From: Takakia lepidozioides
Lineage: Eukaryota; Streptophyta; Takakiopsida; Takakiales; Takakiaceae
DNA: 64,000 bases
Reading direction: 5' to 3'
Assembly: GCA_030704615.1 (NCBI GenBank)
Contig: CM060734.1
Coordinates: forward strand, 38,644,042-38,708,041
The notes beneath the pieces are model-generated. The model had not been told where the DNA came from, made no database searches, and saw nothing but the letters and a program-made list of their open reading frames with translations. Positions 1 to 12,394 of the stretch are shown piece by piece (the stretch's first letter is position 1; every line of letters starts with the position of its first letter). The translations under genes were made by a program, and so were the position numbers.

Positions 1-549
1 GAGTTCACAAGGCTAGGGACATCTAGAAAATTTCTGCAAAGATTCTACGTTCTGATGGACATGAACCCTTCTGCAACAGCTCTCTGAAGAGTGACTTGGA
101 TCCATACGAGAACTCGTCTGACAGTTCAGATAGAGTAAGGAAGACAATGGCCTCTCGTGAATTTCCGAAGAAAGGACGAAGACGAGATAGGATAGAGCCT
201 TTTAGATGAACTCGACAGCATAGGAGAGACTTGCGCTGTGAGGAACAGAGGATTTCAAACAAAGAGATTTCAAGGAAGAATAAACGATACAAATAGAGCC
301 ATGCAGAGGACAGATCCAGAGGTCTCTCAGAGCAAAAATTTGTTTCACTTGTCACAAAACTAAGGGGAAGGAGCTCCTCAACAATCCAGTTCAGAGAAAG
401 GAGAAATGAACCGAAGAGACCACCCACAGCCAAGACCTCATGCGTGCACGAAAAGTCTACATACAATCTAACAATCCACAGACGAGAGACAATTCGGAGA
501 GCTTTTATGACACAAAAACACACCGCTGCACCCAGGTGTGTACTTTTAG
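1..549. other. No recognisable gene
   Basis: A minus-strand frame stays open across most of this stretch. Its conceptual protein has no family motif and reads like the complement of A/G-rich sequence, so I do not call it a gene. No repeat structure is apparent. Confidence 0.4.
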
Positions 550-1000
550 TTACCTGCGAAGAATGAGAAGAATAAAATTTTGGTAATGAACAAGAAGGTC
601 CGCGAGAAGCCCGAGTCGCGGGAGAGAGAGCCGTCGGGCGGCGACGTGCCCTGACCCGACGCACTCCCCGGCATATGAGGGTGCCCCCCGCCGGCGAATT
701 TCCCGACACCTACATTCACGTGCGCACCTCGCAGCCGCCTGCCCCCCAGAAAAGTCTCTTCCTGCCCGTTCTAGAGGCCCTGCCCAAATCGAAACTTCTA
801 TATCGGGCGGGGACCAGGCGATGCTGCCGGTACGCCGGGATTCCCCGGGAATCGTGAAATCGGTTGTAGCGCCGGCACCGTACTCCGCTGATGCAGAAGC
901 TGACTCTTCTCCCCGGCCGGTGGCGGGTGACCCGCCGTCCAGCCATCTGACGGCTTCCAACTGCGCAGTCTGTCGCCGTTGATGAGTGAGGAGTGGAGAG
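550..1000 (-). other. GC-rich island, possible first exon of an unknown minus-strand gene
   Basis: This block is much richer in G and C than its A/T-rich surroundings. On the minus strand a frame opens with an ATG near 960 and runs about 136 codons. It is rich in Ala, Gly, Ser and Arg, as plant organelle-targeting or leader exons often are. A GT follows GGCTGCGAG near 727 and could be a splice donor. I recognise no family and found no matching downstream exon in bases 1-550, so it may equally be a promoter-proximal GC island without a gene. Confidence 0.25.
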
Positions 1001-1329
1001 AATCTAAGTCATGACTGTTGGCGTGGTCCCCTCTGTGTTTTTGGAGCTAGTGGAGTGTAGTGTAGTTCCGCATTGCCGCATCTTGTCAGTGTTTTACTGC
1101 GCATACTTACTTATTAGTTCATGGCACACATCTCTATACAAAGTTTTCCAACACACAAACCGCTTTGTATTGGAAGCCGGTAGGGGGCATGAATTTGGTG
1201 GACCCTACCGGTGGTCATGCAGAGTGGCAGGTGGGCCTAAAGACAACGCTCCCAAGGAAATTGGCGAGTGGGATTTGTTGCAAGCAGTGTTCCTCCAAAA
1301 CATTTGTTGGAGTAATTTGGAGTATTATG

Positions 1330-1449
1330 TATAGGGGAAGGGCAGCTGATGAGGCCGTTCCACCTTTTAAGAATGCGTGACAGAGGGTGGTAGGTAGCCC
1401 AGTTCACAACGTTTGAAAACCGTGGAAGGGCCTCATCAGCTACCCTTAA
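1330..1449. other. Long imperfect foldback (miRNA-precursor-like hairpin)
   Basis: Arms at 1339-1363 and 1422-1446 pair over 25 bases with two mismatches. The pairing extends with a few bulges to about 35 base pairs around a 58-base loop. Shape and size match a plant miRNA precursor or a small foldback element. Neither arm matches a conserved plant miRNA that I know. Confidence 0.4.
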
Positions 1450-2540
1450 CACAGCCATAAAAAATCAACGTCTCCCTTCATGGGCCCCCCAAAATCGTCA
1501 CCTTACGAATTTCGCCTGGCGCAAGATGAAACTTCCCGTCGGAGAAGGTAACGTCGGGAATTCTAGGCGGTTTTTTACGCATGGGTGGATCCCTAATGTC
1601 GCCGAAACTGCAAAATACTGACAGATCTGCCAATAATTCGCAAACTGACCGGATAGAAGGGTACCTCGGTAAGCTACATACCAAAGAATTCAGAGTATGC
1701 TGACGTAGGTGGGAGATAAGAACAATTTAAGCTGTCTGAGGACGAAAAATTCGAAGCAGTTTGCTTCCGGCGGGGAGTATGATGTACGGACTTTTTTGTT
1801 ATTTTGGATGAAATACGTTTGGTTTTGGATGGATGAGATCATCCCTGTCCTGTTCAACCACATCAGGTCTCAAATGGAGCCCAAAACTATTAGTTATTTT
1901 GGATTTCGGTACTCGTGTTGTATTCTGACATTGCATGAACTCCAAGTTGCCCCACACCCATTGGCCGCTTTTACAAGGCATGCAACTTGGGGTGCACATT
2001 TTACAGCTCTTTGGAATAATCTGGGTCCAATGGATGAATGAGAAACAAGCAGCTAGTCCGGTAATGGTTGTAATTAGGTAATATTTATCTATTTATCTAT
2101 TATCTATCTACTAGATGTATTTTAAAATATGGATAAATTTGAATGACTATTTGTAACCTTGAAGTTAATGAAAACAGAAGAAATCAAAACAAAATTCTAT
2201 ATGTTATTCTTTCAACAAGTGATATGAAAACTGAACTAAATTTCGGCAAGTTGGCAAAGCTTCTAGATGTAGTGATGATACAGAGGTATGGCTAGTGAGT
2301 TGGGGGAGTTGGTTGGTGGGATAGTTGGTAGTAACTTGGGGAGCACAGTGAGGAGGAGAAGGAGAGCTTGGGAGACGTTTATAGGTGGATTTGGTGAAAT
2401 GGTGAAGCTGGATAGTTTTAGAGAGAGGATGGTTGTTTGTTTCAGTGGAGGGCTCGTCTGCAACCAACAGAAATGGATATAATTTTATACTGGGATCTTC
2501 AACAACTGACGAGTTATACAATTGATATGAAGCAAGCCAG

Positions 2541-2574
2541 TTTGTTTGTTTTGTTTTGTTTTGTTTTGTTTTGT
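2541..2574. repeat. TTTTG pentanucleotide microsatellite
   Basis: About six units of TTTTG/TTTGT in tandem. Confidence 0.85.
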
Positions 2575-3577
2575 AGCGTCGTTGAGATCTAGCTATCTAA
2601 TGATATCTAATTGTATATAGCTAGATATCTAACTAGCTATCCAATGATGTATTTAAATTTAGTCTACCATCCCTAATTGTTTGTGACCAAAGATGTCCAC
2701 CTTCCAACGGAAAGGCACTACCGTAGAGGTCGTTCTATTTCGTCTTTAATTAATTCACTTTAAGAGAGAACGAATATTTTAAAATTCTGCCCCGGGAGTA
2801 GACGAAATATGGGAATAATCTGCACTTAAAAAGATGAACTTTGAAAACAAAAGATAGCAATATAGTATCTCCTAAACGTCAAGTTACAAAGTTTGAGACT
2901 TATTAAAAATATTTACCACTAGCCACGACTATGGCTTGGCAGAGAGTTATGGCTAACCATAATTATGACCTGCCAATAAACAAAGAATGTCAACTGTAAG
3001 TGAATCTTGACATGGCTCACCTAATTTAATGAAAAAAGTACCCAGGTGCCCCATCCTTGAAAATTTGGATGAAGCCTGAACGAAATAATTAATATTGTCA
3101 TTAAGCCTACCAAACCTGGCGACATGCATGTATTTAATGATCCCGGCAAGGGTCCGTCGAAATAGAGCGGCCTCTATGGCAGTCCCTCTGGTAAAAACCT
3201 AGCTAGTGTAGTTTTGGTGGGCTTTAAATAGCATAAAATCCCGCTTGTCCTGTTACGCGTGGAGCCCATGGAGGTTGGGTAGCATGCGAGCAAGCTCACG
3301 CCTACAGGTTGCACAAAGGCATATTCCAAATATTCCAAAAGATTCTAAAGAATATGCATTTGCAAAATCAAAATGCGCTCACTTGGTAAGAAATACGGAA
3401 AACCGTGCTCAGCGAAAAAAATCATGAAATTAATCGTCCAAAGCTTAACTTGCGTGAGCACAATGACCCACAAATATATCTGCCAGAACTCAAAGATCAG
3501 TAAGATCAGCGCGTAAACAATGTGGCATTCAATACACATTGTGTGTAGAACATCCCCAAGAACCACCCAAAAACGGG

Positions 3578-3635
3578 TTTCGCCTACGAAATGCAAGTTG
3601 TTTTTGCCAATGAAACCCAAGTTTCGTAGGCGAAA
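3578..3635. repeat. Short perfect inverted repeat
   Basis: TTTCGCCTACGAAA at 3578-3591 is mirrored exactly by TTTCGTAGGCGAAA at 3622-3635, with a 30-base loop. It is probably the terminus of a small foldback element or a chance hairpin. Confidence 0.45.
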
Positions 3636-4785
3636 TTGGGGTTTGGTTTTGGTTTTTGTTTTTTTTTAAAGGTTTCTCCCTTTCAAGCTCCTTCTATATG
3701 TTTAAGTTTATATTTAGACACTATGGAGACCCTATTAACGCATAAAGACCTTGTCCGTCTATTATATGTATTTTCGTTGACATACATATCACCCATATAA
3801 CCGTGGATCCTGCTCACGCAACGATTATTTATATGCTCACGCTGTGCTCACACATTACCAACCCCTAGCCCATGGGCTGGGATAGGCAGGTAGTTTTCTT
3901 TTCACATGGTCTACAATGCAGCTTTTACACGAGTTAAAGTCCTATAACTCGGGCTTTACACGAATCAAGATTCCTACGCCCTTGGGCTACCCTCGGGGCT
4001 ATGGAATCTTGAATCGCATACATCCCTCATTGCAGGACTTTACAACTTTACCTAATACATAATTTCCATTTCGTCTGGAAAACGTCATCATGCTTTTTTT
4101 GGTGTCACTTTATCTTTAAACTTTTAATCTCCCAAATGACCCACAACATCCTAAGATTTGGTCGGATGGGGATGATTCCTAAGCAAAAATAGCATAGTTC
4201 CCTTCATCCAGTTCTCCATCAATAAAATAAATTGAAAAAAACAAAAGGGCTTATGTGGGCAAATTTTCACCCAAAATCACTGCTGTTTTTGGGGCTGGAA
4301 ATCCGTGGTTGTCTATATAAGTGGTAAGGGGCCTGCCTACCACCTATTGTGGGTACTCATCAAGCTATATTGCACTCTTGCGGCGCTAATTTTGCAATTT
4401 TCTCAATTCTAATTTAGTTTTGGAAAATATAACTTAGCGGAACTTCTATAACAATTAGTGCAGTTAACCCTTACTCTCCCAAGCTAGTTTCCAACTTTTT
4501 GGCCACTTTTGGTACCATGCTGCACTAAAATCAATGCAACTACCTACTACCATTCATAAAATGATTATGTTGTTTTTGGACCTGAAATTTGAGCTCCCAC
4601 TTAAAAGTCCCAATTTTTTTTTGGTTTTACTACAATGTGGCTTTCCGTAGTTTTATTTCCCTTTAGACATATTCCAATTCATTGACGAATTGATTACCAT
4701 ATGCGCTGCTTTGTAAGGGTTTACATGCAGGGGGGTATGAAAGGTGAAAATGTCCAAGCTTCAAACAGTTTTTTTTTCAGATTTT

Positions 4786-5623
4786 TTAACCTCTAAAGGA
4801 CGACCCGTCGCGTCGATTTTCACTTGGTTGTAAATTTCTTGGATGGTATCCGATTCAGGTGGGCCCCAAAGCAAAATTGTACCTAGCATTGACAGCTATC
4901 GAACATACTAAATGCTGCGCCATTTGGAGTACTACAGCGCCGCCTAGGATTTTCACGTGATAGAAAATTGCTTATGGTGTGTGGTGTGCAGGTTTGAGCG
5001 TGTTGACTATGCAACGTGGGCCAATGAGGGCATGTCATTGCCTGAGTTTTGAATGGCCAGATAATCCACCATATGTTACATCCCCTGAGTTTGACTTGAA
5101 ATTTACAACTGGAAATTGGTGCATCACCTTTGTATTCCTACCTGGCATCTACTCACCGTTGAAATTTATTTTTTCATGCAAAATTTCTGCTACTTGTTGC
5201 ATCCAAGCAAAAGCCTTGTTCTTTTTGCCCACAGGCACCCTTGAGCAGCTACATACAAAGGGGCACTAATAAAAATAGGTCATTACATGTTGTAATTTGG
5301 ACACAATATGTCCATCACTTGATAGGCCGTAATTGGTCAAAAGTTGGAGGGGAACCCAGAATTGGAACATGGAGAAAATGGATGGTCAAACCGCATTCTC
5401 CCACAAGTTTGACTGAGCCGTCAAATTAGGGGTCACTCCGGCATTATAATCTTCTGATTCCAACGGTGGAATGAGCTGCAAATTTTTGAACATATGTATG
5501 ATGTAGTTACTGACAACATTGTACGGTTCATCCACATGGATGAACTCTGCAGCAAGATACAGCCCGCCATGTCAGGTTTTTTGAAAATATCAGAAAAAAA
5601 AACTCTCATCCTTTAGGGGTTAA
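4786..5623. mobile_element. piggyBac-like non-autonomous element (TTAA-flanked)
   Basis: The element occupies 4790-5619 (830 bp) and is bounded on both sides by TTAA (4786-4789 and 5620-5623). TTAA is the diagnostic target duplication of piggyBac transposons. The left end reads CCTCTAAAGGACG and the right end, reverse-complemented, CCCCTAAAGGATG: inverted repeats differing at two positions, starting with CC as in the piggyBac family. It holds no long ORF, so it would have to be mobilised in trans. The similar element at 8303-9122 has nearly the same length. Confidence 0.65.
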
Positions 5624-6089
5624 AGAAACCCTATAGTCGATTTGCAGGTGCGCTCATATATCATTTTTGACCTATTCCAAAAACCTAACCCCTAAGCCAA
5701 AAAAGGTGAGTAATTTCTGAAAATTTATAATTGAACATTCTGATATTGGTTACGCTGTACCTACCTGATGCAAGGACATGCCAATTTTCGGGGAAATCGG
5801 GTGAAAATCGAGAAAATGCCACCGCACGCACTTGGGCCCCACACAACATAATTGTAAATTGGATTGGACTGTTTTGATTTCCAAATTCAATGAATCTGCT
5901 CCTAGTTCATCCTGGTGAGATCTTGCATTCATAGCAATAAACAAAATGCAATTTTGGATAAAACTTGGGCTGCCTGTACGTTCTTGTGTCTAGTGGAGCA
6001 AATAGCTATGTGTGTTTGCTACAACAACGTGTGACCATAACCAACATTTTGGAAGACCCTCCCACCTGCCCCCACTCGACCTACCTCAG

Positions 6090-6190
6090 CACACATAATT
6101 GCATTGTGTGAGTGGGATTTGAACCCTAAGGTGCCCCAACCGGCAGCTCACACATGAACACAAGGGGGAAGATCCCCCCCTCCCCACCCA
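6090..6190 (-). repeat. SINE-like fragment with pol III B box
   Basis: On the minus strand the sequence GGTTCAAATCC matches the pol III B-box consensus (GGTTCRANNCC). A weak A-box-like stretch lies upstream. A C-rich run resembling the other SINE copies in the window borders it. No complete element could be delimited. Confidence 0.4.
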
Positions 6191-6559
6191 TTTTTCTGTG
6201 CACCCTCCCTTGACAAAGGGACTAACCATAAAACTAATTATTAACTAAAACCATTCACCAAAATGTTGTGCAAGCACAATGTGCAGAAAGGTACCAAGAC
6301 GGCCTTGCAATAACAATATAATAATTCCGACATCATACAACTACACTTGTGAGCTGGATGCACCCAAGTCTTCTCTCAAATTCTTGCACCAGCCAAAAAC
6401 AATGAATTGCAGATTAGATAGACCCGCATCATACAACATACCTGATCTTACAATTTGACTTATTAAGCGATTCTCTACATGAAGTATTTAGTAAAACCTC
6501 TTCAAGCTCAACGATAACATGTATGCACTTACCTCCAAGCACGTTGCGGTGTTCAGAAA

Positions 6560-6945
6560 CAGACAGAAGGCTACAACAAGAGGAGAAAATACAGCTGTGC
6601 TCAATAATGTCACAAACATTTTGTCCATCCAAGAAACAACAACCAGTTTACCTGACATATGCATGCGCCATGCCACCCTCCCCCTCTCACTACTCTTACC
6701 CAAATCCAAGCAAGAAGAAAACCCCATTCTCACAGTTTTGACAATGCCAGTGGCAAAGATGTTCTTGGTTGTCAAGTCATAGAAAAGGATAGGGCTGCTG
6801 AAGAAATTATCTTTAGTCACCATATGCTCATTATCGTCAAACCTTGTCAACAACCTTGTCACCACTCCATATCAAGATCCATGCGTCATATCATTTCCCT
6901 CATCCTTCCCTAGGTATACCTCCAATTTCTGGACATACTTGAAAG
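6560..6945 (-). pseudogene. piggyBac-type transposase relic (middle part)
   Basis: The minus-strand translation shows blocks typical of the piggyBac DDE transposase (DDE_Tnp_1_7): DNFFSSPILFYDL, then LTTKNIFATGIVKT, then AWRMHMSGKLVVVSWMDK and VTLLSTA. In intact proteins these lie around the second catalytic Asp and the WxDxKxVxxLST block, in the same order. Upstream, KLEVYLGKDEGND also fits, but a stop follows it (HGS then stop). The frame ends soon after LSTA in unrelated sequence. N- and C-terminal thirds are absent. It is therefore a decayed fragment, not an active gene. A second relic lies at 17930-18560. Confidence 0.75.
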
Positions 6946-7490
6946 ATGCATTTGCCAAGCACCGCCCCACATTACAGGCTTTTTGGCCATTTACTGCTGA
7001 ATTCAAGCATATTTATATTTATTCTTCATCTACACATAGGTTCTGTTTGGGCCTCATAAACTTGGCATGCAAATCATTTTGAGCATCTAGTAGCCAGCGG
7101 GTTTTAGCTGGCTTGTCAAAGGTAGAATAATTGGAATCAGTGCAAACGTCCTAGTTGTCAACAAGGTGTAGGCATCTCAAGATGCTTTGCCACTTGTTAC
7201 AGGACATAATTGGATTATGGAAGCACGACAACATGTAGCTGAAGAAGATTGTGGATGAACATTTTAAAAGAAATTGATGTGATTGAAGCCAACATAAATA
7301 AGATAAGAATCTTTCCTCTATGTGGATACAATCTCTTTCTTGGAATGGGTTCTATGAAATGGATCACTCGAAAAGGAAAAGGAAAAGAAAAAGAAATCCA
7401 ACTATGGAAGTCAAAGTTTGCTTTAAGGCATCAAAGCTTCAATTATGTACTCCTTATAACTTATTAACAAATTATATATGGTATTATCTC

Positions 7491-7542
<52 letters not shown>

Positions 7543-8298
7543 TTGTGTGTATGTTATTAGAATTATGAAGAAGGTGGGGCCATGTGGTCCCGGGGCTTAT
7601 AAGAGCTGCTTTCTATGTTCCCGGCCCACCGTTTAAGGGAGGAAACGCACAAAATGGCCGGGTACACATATCGCTTCCATGCATGGGGCGGCAGGTCCCG
7701 GTCGCCGAGCTAGCACGTTTGTAGCACACCCCAATAATATTAGAAGCAGCCCATATTTTTTTAGGCGAAATAAAGCCAGAAAGCACTCGAACTTTGTGGG
7801 TTGATGCCCTTGTAAAAAAACAGGGGAATAAACGAAAAAAAAACCAGAAAGTGTGCGTTCCCTGGCGGAGTGTTACCATAATTCACCAAGGGAACCACCC
7901 ATTGATGCCTGAGAACAGGATCCCGTGGCACCCGCCATCCAACGGCCGGCGCCTGTTGGCGTGGTATCCATGGGGGATCTCGCAACGTGCTCTGCCCTAA
8001 GCCGCCCGTTCGCCAAGCGTTTTAGGGCCGGAGGGGATGGCTGTCACCACTGCACAACGGTTGTCACTCTGAGTTCATCGCCTACTATGTTGTGCCTTGA
8101 GTTCATATGCGTCGCCATGTTTTTCGCATCTACACCTCCCTCAATAACTATTGTTGAGATAATTCTCTTTTAAGAAAAAACATAATGGTTGATATGTGAT
8201 AAAATAAAATAAAAAATATGTTATAATTTTTCTGCTCTATAGGAATAACAATTATCTAGGGTCGACTGTATGGAGCCAGAATAATGACATTGGCCTTT
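6946..8298. other. Intergenic, no gene recognised; TA/TG microsatellite
   Basis: Apart from the dinucleotide tract at 7492-7550 and a moderately GC-rich stretch at 7575-8010 with no recognisable product, nothing can be supported here. Confidence 0.5.
7492..7550. repeat. Compound (TA)n(TG)n microsatellite
   Basis: An uninterrupted TA tract runs directly into a TG tract. Confidence 0.95.
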
Positions 8299-9126
8299 TT
8301 AACCCTTAAGTTCCCAAGCGACCTGAATCGGGTCACTTTGAATTTGCAGTTCGACCTAATTTTTGCAGATCTAATCTGATGGGGCCCACTCCTGAAGCGT
8401 TAATGACAAAGGATTTGTTTGGAGTGCGATGCAAGAAACAAAAAAGAAAAAAGAAAAAAAAAAAAGCTTCAACCTACAAAAAATATCTTAGAGCTCTCAT
8501 TTACATTTTGGGGTCTGAAAAGGGCATGTTGACCGCCGACGTGGCAGGTAAACAAGCCCAAAACAGATTGCACTCCGAAGGCCATTTTTGGCATAAAATT
8601 AGCAATTTTGGAAAAAGCACTTCACCTTGTGGTGTGTGAGCATTACATACACACATCCACCATTGGCTTTTAAAAAATTTGTAGAAAAAAAAGTACTTCA
8701 TTTGGAGGCACATTTTCTCTTGTCAATTTTGAGATTTCAACCCCCATGTAATTGCATGCATAGCAAGCATAGGTGAAAAAATCAGTTGGACCTGCAATTT
8801 AGTGGGGTCATAGCCACTCCAATATTGATTTGGAAATGGTGGGTCCTGGGGCAAGCAAAATTGGATAAAGCTAGGTTTTGATTTGGTCAAACCAATTTCT
8901 TTCTCACTTTTTCTTTGGGACTTGATATTTGAGGTCCGGGCCAACGCTATAATCTCACAATTTCCACGGTGGACTTGGCTCATATTTTGCTATGTCATGC
9001 ATAAATGAGCTGGGCCCATTGCTATAAGGCTGGAATCTCTGGATGATTTTTGGTAGGTTTCTAGGGGCAGCTGGGTACCCAAAATTGGTAAAAAGTCAAA
9101 AAAGGGCTTGGGAACTTAAGGGTTAA
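8299..9126. mobile_element. piggyBac-like non-autonomous element with perfect 17-bp TIRs and TTAA duplication
   Basis: TTAA at 8299-8302 and 9123-9126 flanks inverted repeats that are perfect over 17 bases: CCCTTAAGTTCCCAAGC at 8303-8319 and its exact complement at 9106-9122. Ends of the form TTAA-CCC...GGG-TTAA are the hallmark of piggyBac transposons. The interior (about 820 bp) has no transposase and no long ORF. The perfect repeats suggest it is younger than the copy at 4790-5619. Confidence 0.8.
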
Positions 9127-10459
9127 GAAGCCACTTTGTTGCAATATAAGGGCCTTTTGAGCCAGATTTATCTACCCTGCTTTGAACATGTGTCGCCCTT
9201 GCAATGTCTTCTTGGTCATATATGGTCGCCATATTGCGACAGTATGGTGCGTAGTTGTAGCCATGTACAATCCACGTGGAAAATAGCTGGTTTGCCACCT
9301 ACACACTCTACCCCACCAGTTTGTAGCCACATGGCCGCTGAACATGAAATGAAAAAAAATGGGCTGATTGGAAGGGAGCGGCAGCCCAATACTGCGAATT
9401 GAATTGTGTCCACTTACACTAAAGTCACGCTTACCTACAGTATCCTCTACCACCTCACGCTAAAGTCCAAAAAGAGCACCTGGTCGTCGAGCTCCACATG
9501 ATTGTGGAAATGAGCTCAAGATCTGCGCTATTTTCTCCAAGCGCTCGCAAACTCATTCTTTTGCGGGCCGGGCTCCTCCCACATGGAAGCACGCTCTAAG
9601 TGGATGTACTACTAAGGACTAAAGCTATAGCATTGAGTGGGGGGCGCATTTGGCCTGAAAATAATGCTATAATGGTTATTCATGACTTTATATGAACTAG
9701 TCATCATGCCAAAAGTTTAGCATATGGTATTAGCTTCAAAACTCAAAATGGCTCAAAAATCGCATCAATGTGTAAAATGAGATGTTTAGGGTGATATGAG
9801 TAAGCCTATAAGTAAACCACTCATAAAATTCAGCGTGCAAAAGACCCAACCCCCAACCCATACTCATATGAAGTATTGCAATACCAAGCTTAGAATGGGG
9901 TACCCCCAATATGTCTAAGCGTGCGTGAAAGTGCCCCAACCCCTACCAAAGAGGTAATGTGTAGCGGCTACCCATGTTAGTATAAGACGTGTGTGCATTT
10001 TGGGTGTAGGGACGAGTATGAACCCGTAGTTGGGTAGATTTTTCAAAGTGCAAATAAAATGGGCCCCGTTTAGTTGTCCTAAGATTGTTGAATTGACCAA
10101 TGCTCAGAACCGGGCTTATATGTTTATAGTTTATACCTATCTAAACTTGATTAGGTATGATATGTATATCTGCGTATATCATTAAACCAAGTTTAAGAAT
10201 TAAGAAAAAATTTAGACAACATGGGCATCCCAAAATAGTGTTAATGTCTCTAACACTAAAAATTAAGAAGCAACAAAAACAAATCACACTATATGATCCT
10301 CTCTCTATATATATGATTCATTAGAAAATAGTTTAAATGGATGAAATTACAAAAAAAAGGTGGACGCGTTGCCAAACCAAGCGTAACTTATGGTATCATT
10401 TGATCCCATAGGGCTATTGCCTTCCGGTGGGAAGTATGAAATTACACAGATAAATAGAT
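9127..10459. other. Intergenic, no gene recognised
   Basis: ORFs here are short, overlap on both strands and resemble no family. No repeat boundary could be assigned. Confidence 0.5.
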
Positions 10460-11262
10460 GAATTGACCAGTGTTGTACCGGTATATAGGGTATTCCATGG
10501 TATGTGCACAGGTATATGCAATGGTATCAAGAACCCGACCAGCCTCATATCAACCAAGAGAAATACCCCGGCTATGCACAAGTTGCCCCCAATAAGTCCC
10601 AAATTAATACCCTGGCTTCTACCATAGCAGTATGGTATTCATTAATGTCATACCCTTGTAGATACCAATACTCCCCCCTTGGTGTGGCGAAGTCCCTCGA
10701 GTATTTGCTGTATAGCATAGGTGGGGGGGGGATGATTCTTCAATGTCCAGTGTAGTGGCTGTAAATTTTACTTCAGAGGCTGATTTGGTCAAGGATCGTG
10801 AAGATGAATTGCAAGAGGCTGGGAGATTAGACTTCTTAGCCTGCTACTAATGGGATTGATTCCATCTAAAATTGAATCAAATTCTGCAACCACTCAATTG
10901 TTCTAGAGGCACTTACAATTGTATTTATGGTGACTTCAAGAAAATACTTCTTTGATTTAAAACATCTACTCAGGAATTTTGGTACAACAAATTTGCTCTT
11001 ATTATTTTAAGGTCTGCAATGATCTTATGGAATACCAGACCCAGATATATGTATCACTGGTATCACCCAAACAACTACTCTATATTTATACCAGATCAAA
11101 CAAAACTACTCACTTCTATTTATTTATACCAGTCCAGTATCTAAATTTTTTTAAATTAATGTAACACCAGGACCTGCCATATCTCAAATTTAGTCCATAA
11201 TTCAATACCAGTACTGGTCTGGTATGCCCAAATTTTAATATTGGTACAACACTGGAATTGAC
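10460..11262. mobile_element. hAT-type non-autonomous element with 8-bp target duplication
   Basis: The element is 10468-11254 (787 bp). It starts CAGTGTTGTACC and ends GGTACAACACTG, an inverted repeat with the CAGTG start typical of hAT transposons. It is flanked by a perfect 8-bp duplication, GAATTGAC, at 10460-10467 and 11255-11262. The interior contains many copies of a short motif (GGTAT/ATACC, ACCAG) in both orientations, like the subterminal transposase-binding repeats of hAT elements. No transposase ORF is present. Confidence 0.85.
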
Positions 11263-12331
11263 ACACAATCATACCCATTTAGTGAAGTTATTTCTTAAAC
11301 AAGTAAAACATTGCATTTCCTTTGTAAAATTTATGGGAGAGAAAAAAAATAGAGCATAACAATATTTACAGAGGTAATAGTTTTCCAAGTTTGACAGGGC
11401 ATCAAGTTCCTTTTTTTTTGTTTTTGTTTTTGATAAACTCCAGAGTAGTATTGGTATAACCCTGAAGAGCTTTATTAAGAGAAACCCGCATACTATAGGA
11501 CAACCGTACTGTACAAGAGAGGATCGGAAAGGTACCTTACCTGGAGGGAGAGCGAGAAAAGAAAGAAAAAGGAAGCAAATAGGATGAATGAAAGAGAAAG
11601 AAAAATAGAGACTTAACTCAACTCGCATGTGGCGTCGTGTCCCATCCTAGTCTTCAAGTACATCAGACACTGAGAAGAGTCAGAGAGAGCTGCAAGGCAG
11701 ACGAGATTTGCTTGATTACCTGTTGCAGCAAGCGTGGTGCGGTACACTTTCAACAGATAGCATCTCTACTAGAGGTTGGAGCGACTGCCTGGAACCGTTA
11801 AAGGCAGGCGTGCCTGACTTGACATATCCAGAGGGATTACCTGGCAGAGTAACCTAGATTTTGTCGTGCCACAGTCCATTATGTGTGCGCAATGGCCCCA
11901 ACTGGTTGCCACTTGCAAGGTACAGTCCGCGGCGGGCTGCATGAGGTCAGCCCGAGGGGGTCACATGCAGAGGTGGTGTATTGACACGCACAGGCCAAGC
12001 GCTTCAGGTGACTGCCTGCCCTCATCACTGCCCGTTGTCTCCTGAACCATGAATTCTCACGTATCACTTCTGTGTTGCCTCATCAGTCCCCTGACAGAAA
12101 TTGGGCTACACGTGCTCAAAATTTCCCATCTGATAATCAGTGCTACTCATACTTTTAGCATTCATTATCAGATCAATCAGTGCCGGGCCCGGCATGGGAG
12201 CAGCTCCTCCCGACCTTTCTATCTGCCTCCTTCATGTTTCTTCAACCTTTTATATATATATATATATATACATTAGGGAAACACCTGGGAGCTGACAGCT
12301 CACAAATCAGGCCCCTTGATAGCGAGATGAG
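11263..12331. other. Intergenic; partial SINE 3' end at about 12275-12320
   Basis: No coding sequence was recognised. A (TA)n tract lies at about 12250-12270. It is followed by a short stretch (GGGAAACACCTGGGAGCTG) matching the 3' end of the SINE at 12849-13079. Confidence 0.45.
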
Positions 12332-12394
12332 AAAATAACCAGTGTTGGGCGGTTCTCTGTATTCGTGACCAATAACCGACGGGTCCGGTTCCGA

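Larger units (their letters stand above)
1450..4785. other. Intergenic, A/T-rich, no gene recognised
   Basis: No ORF here resembles a protein family. Visible items are a short TTTGT-type repeat (2541-2574) and a 14-bp perfect inverted repeat at 3578-3591 and 3622-3635. The rest looks like old, decayed repeat DNA. Confidence 0.5.

Noticed and set aside
23-709. 228-codon minus-strand open frame
   Set aside because: No family resemblance; low-complexity Leu/Phe/Ser composition typical of the complement of A/G-rich DNA.
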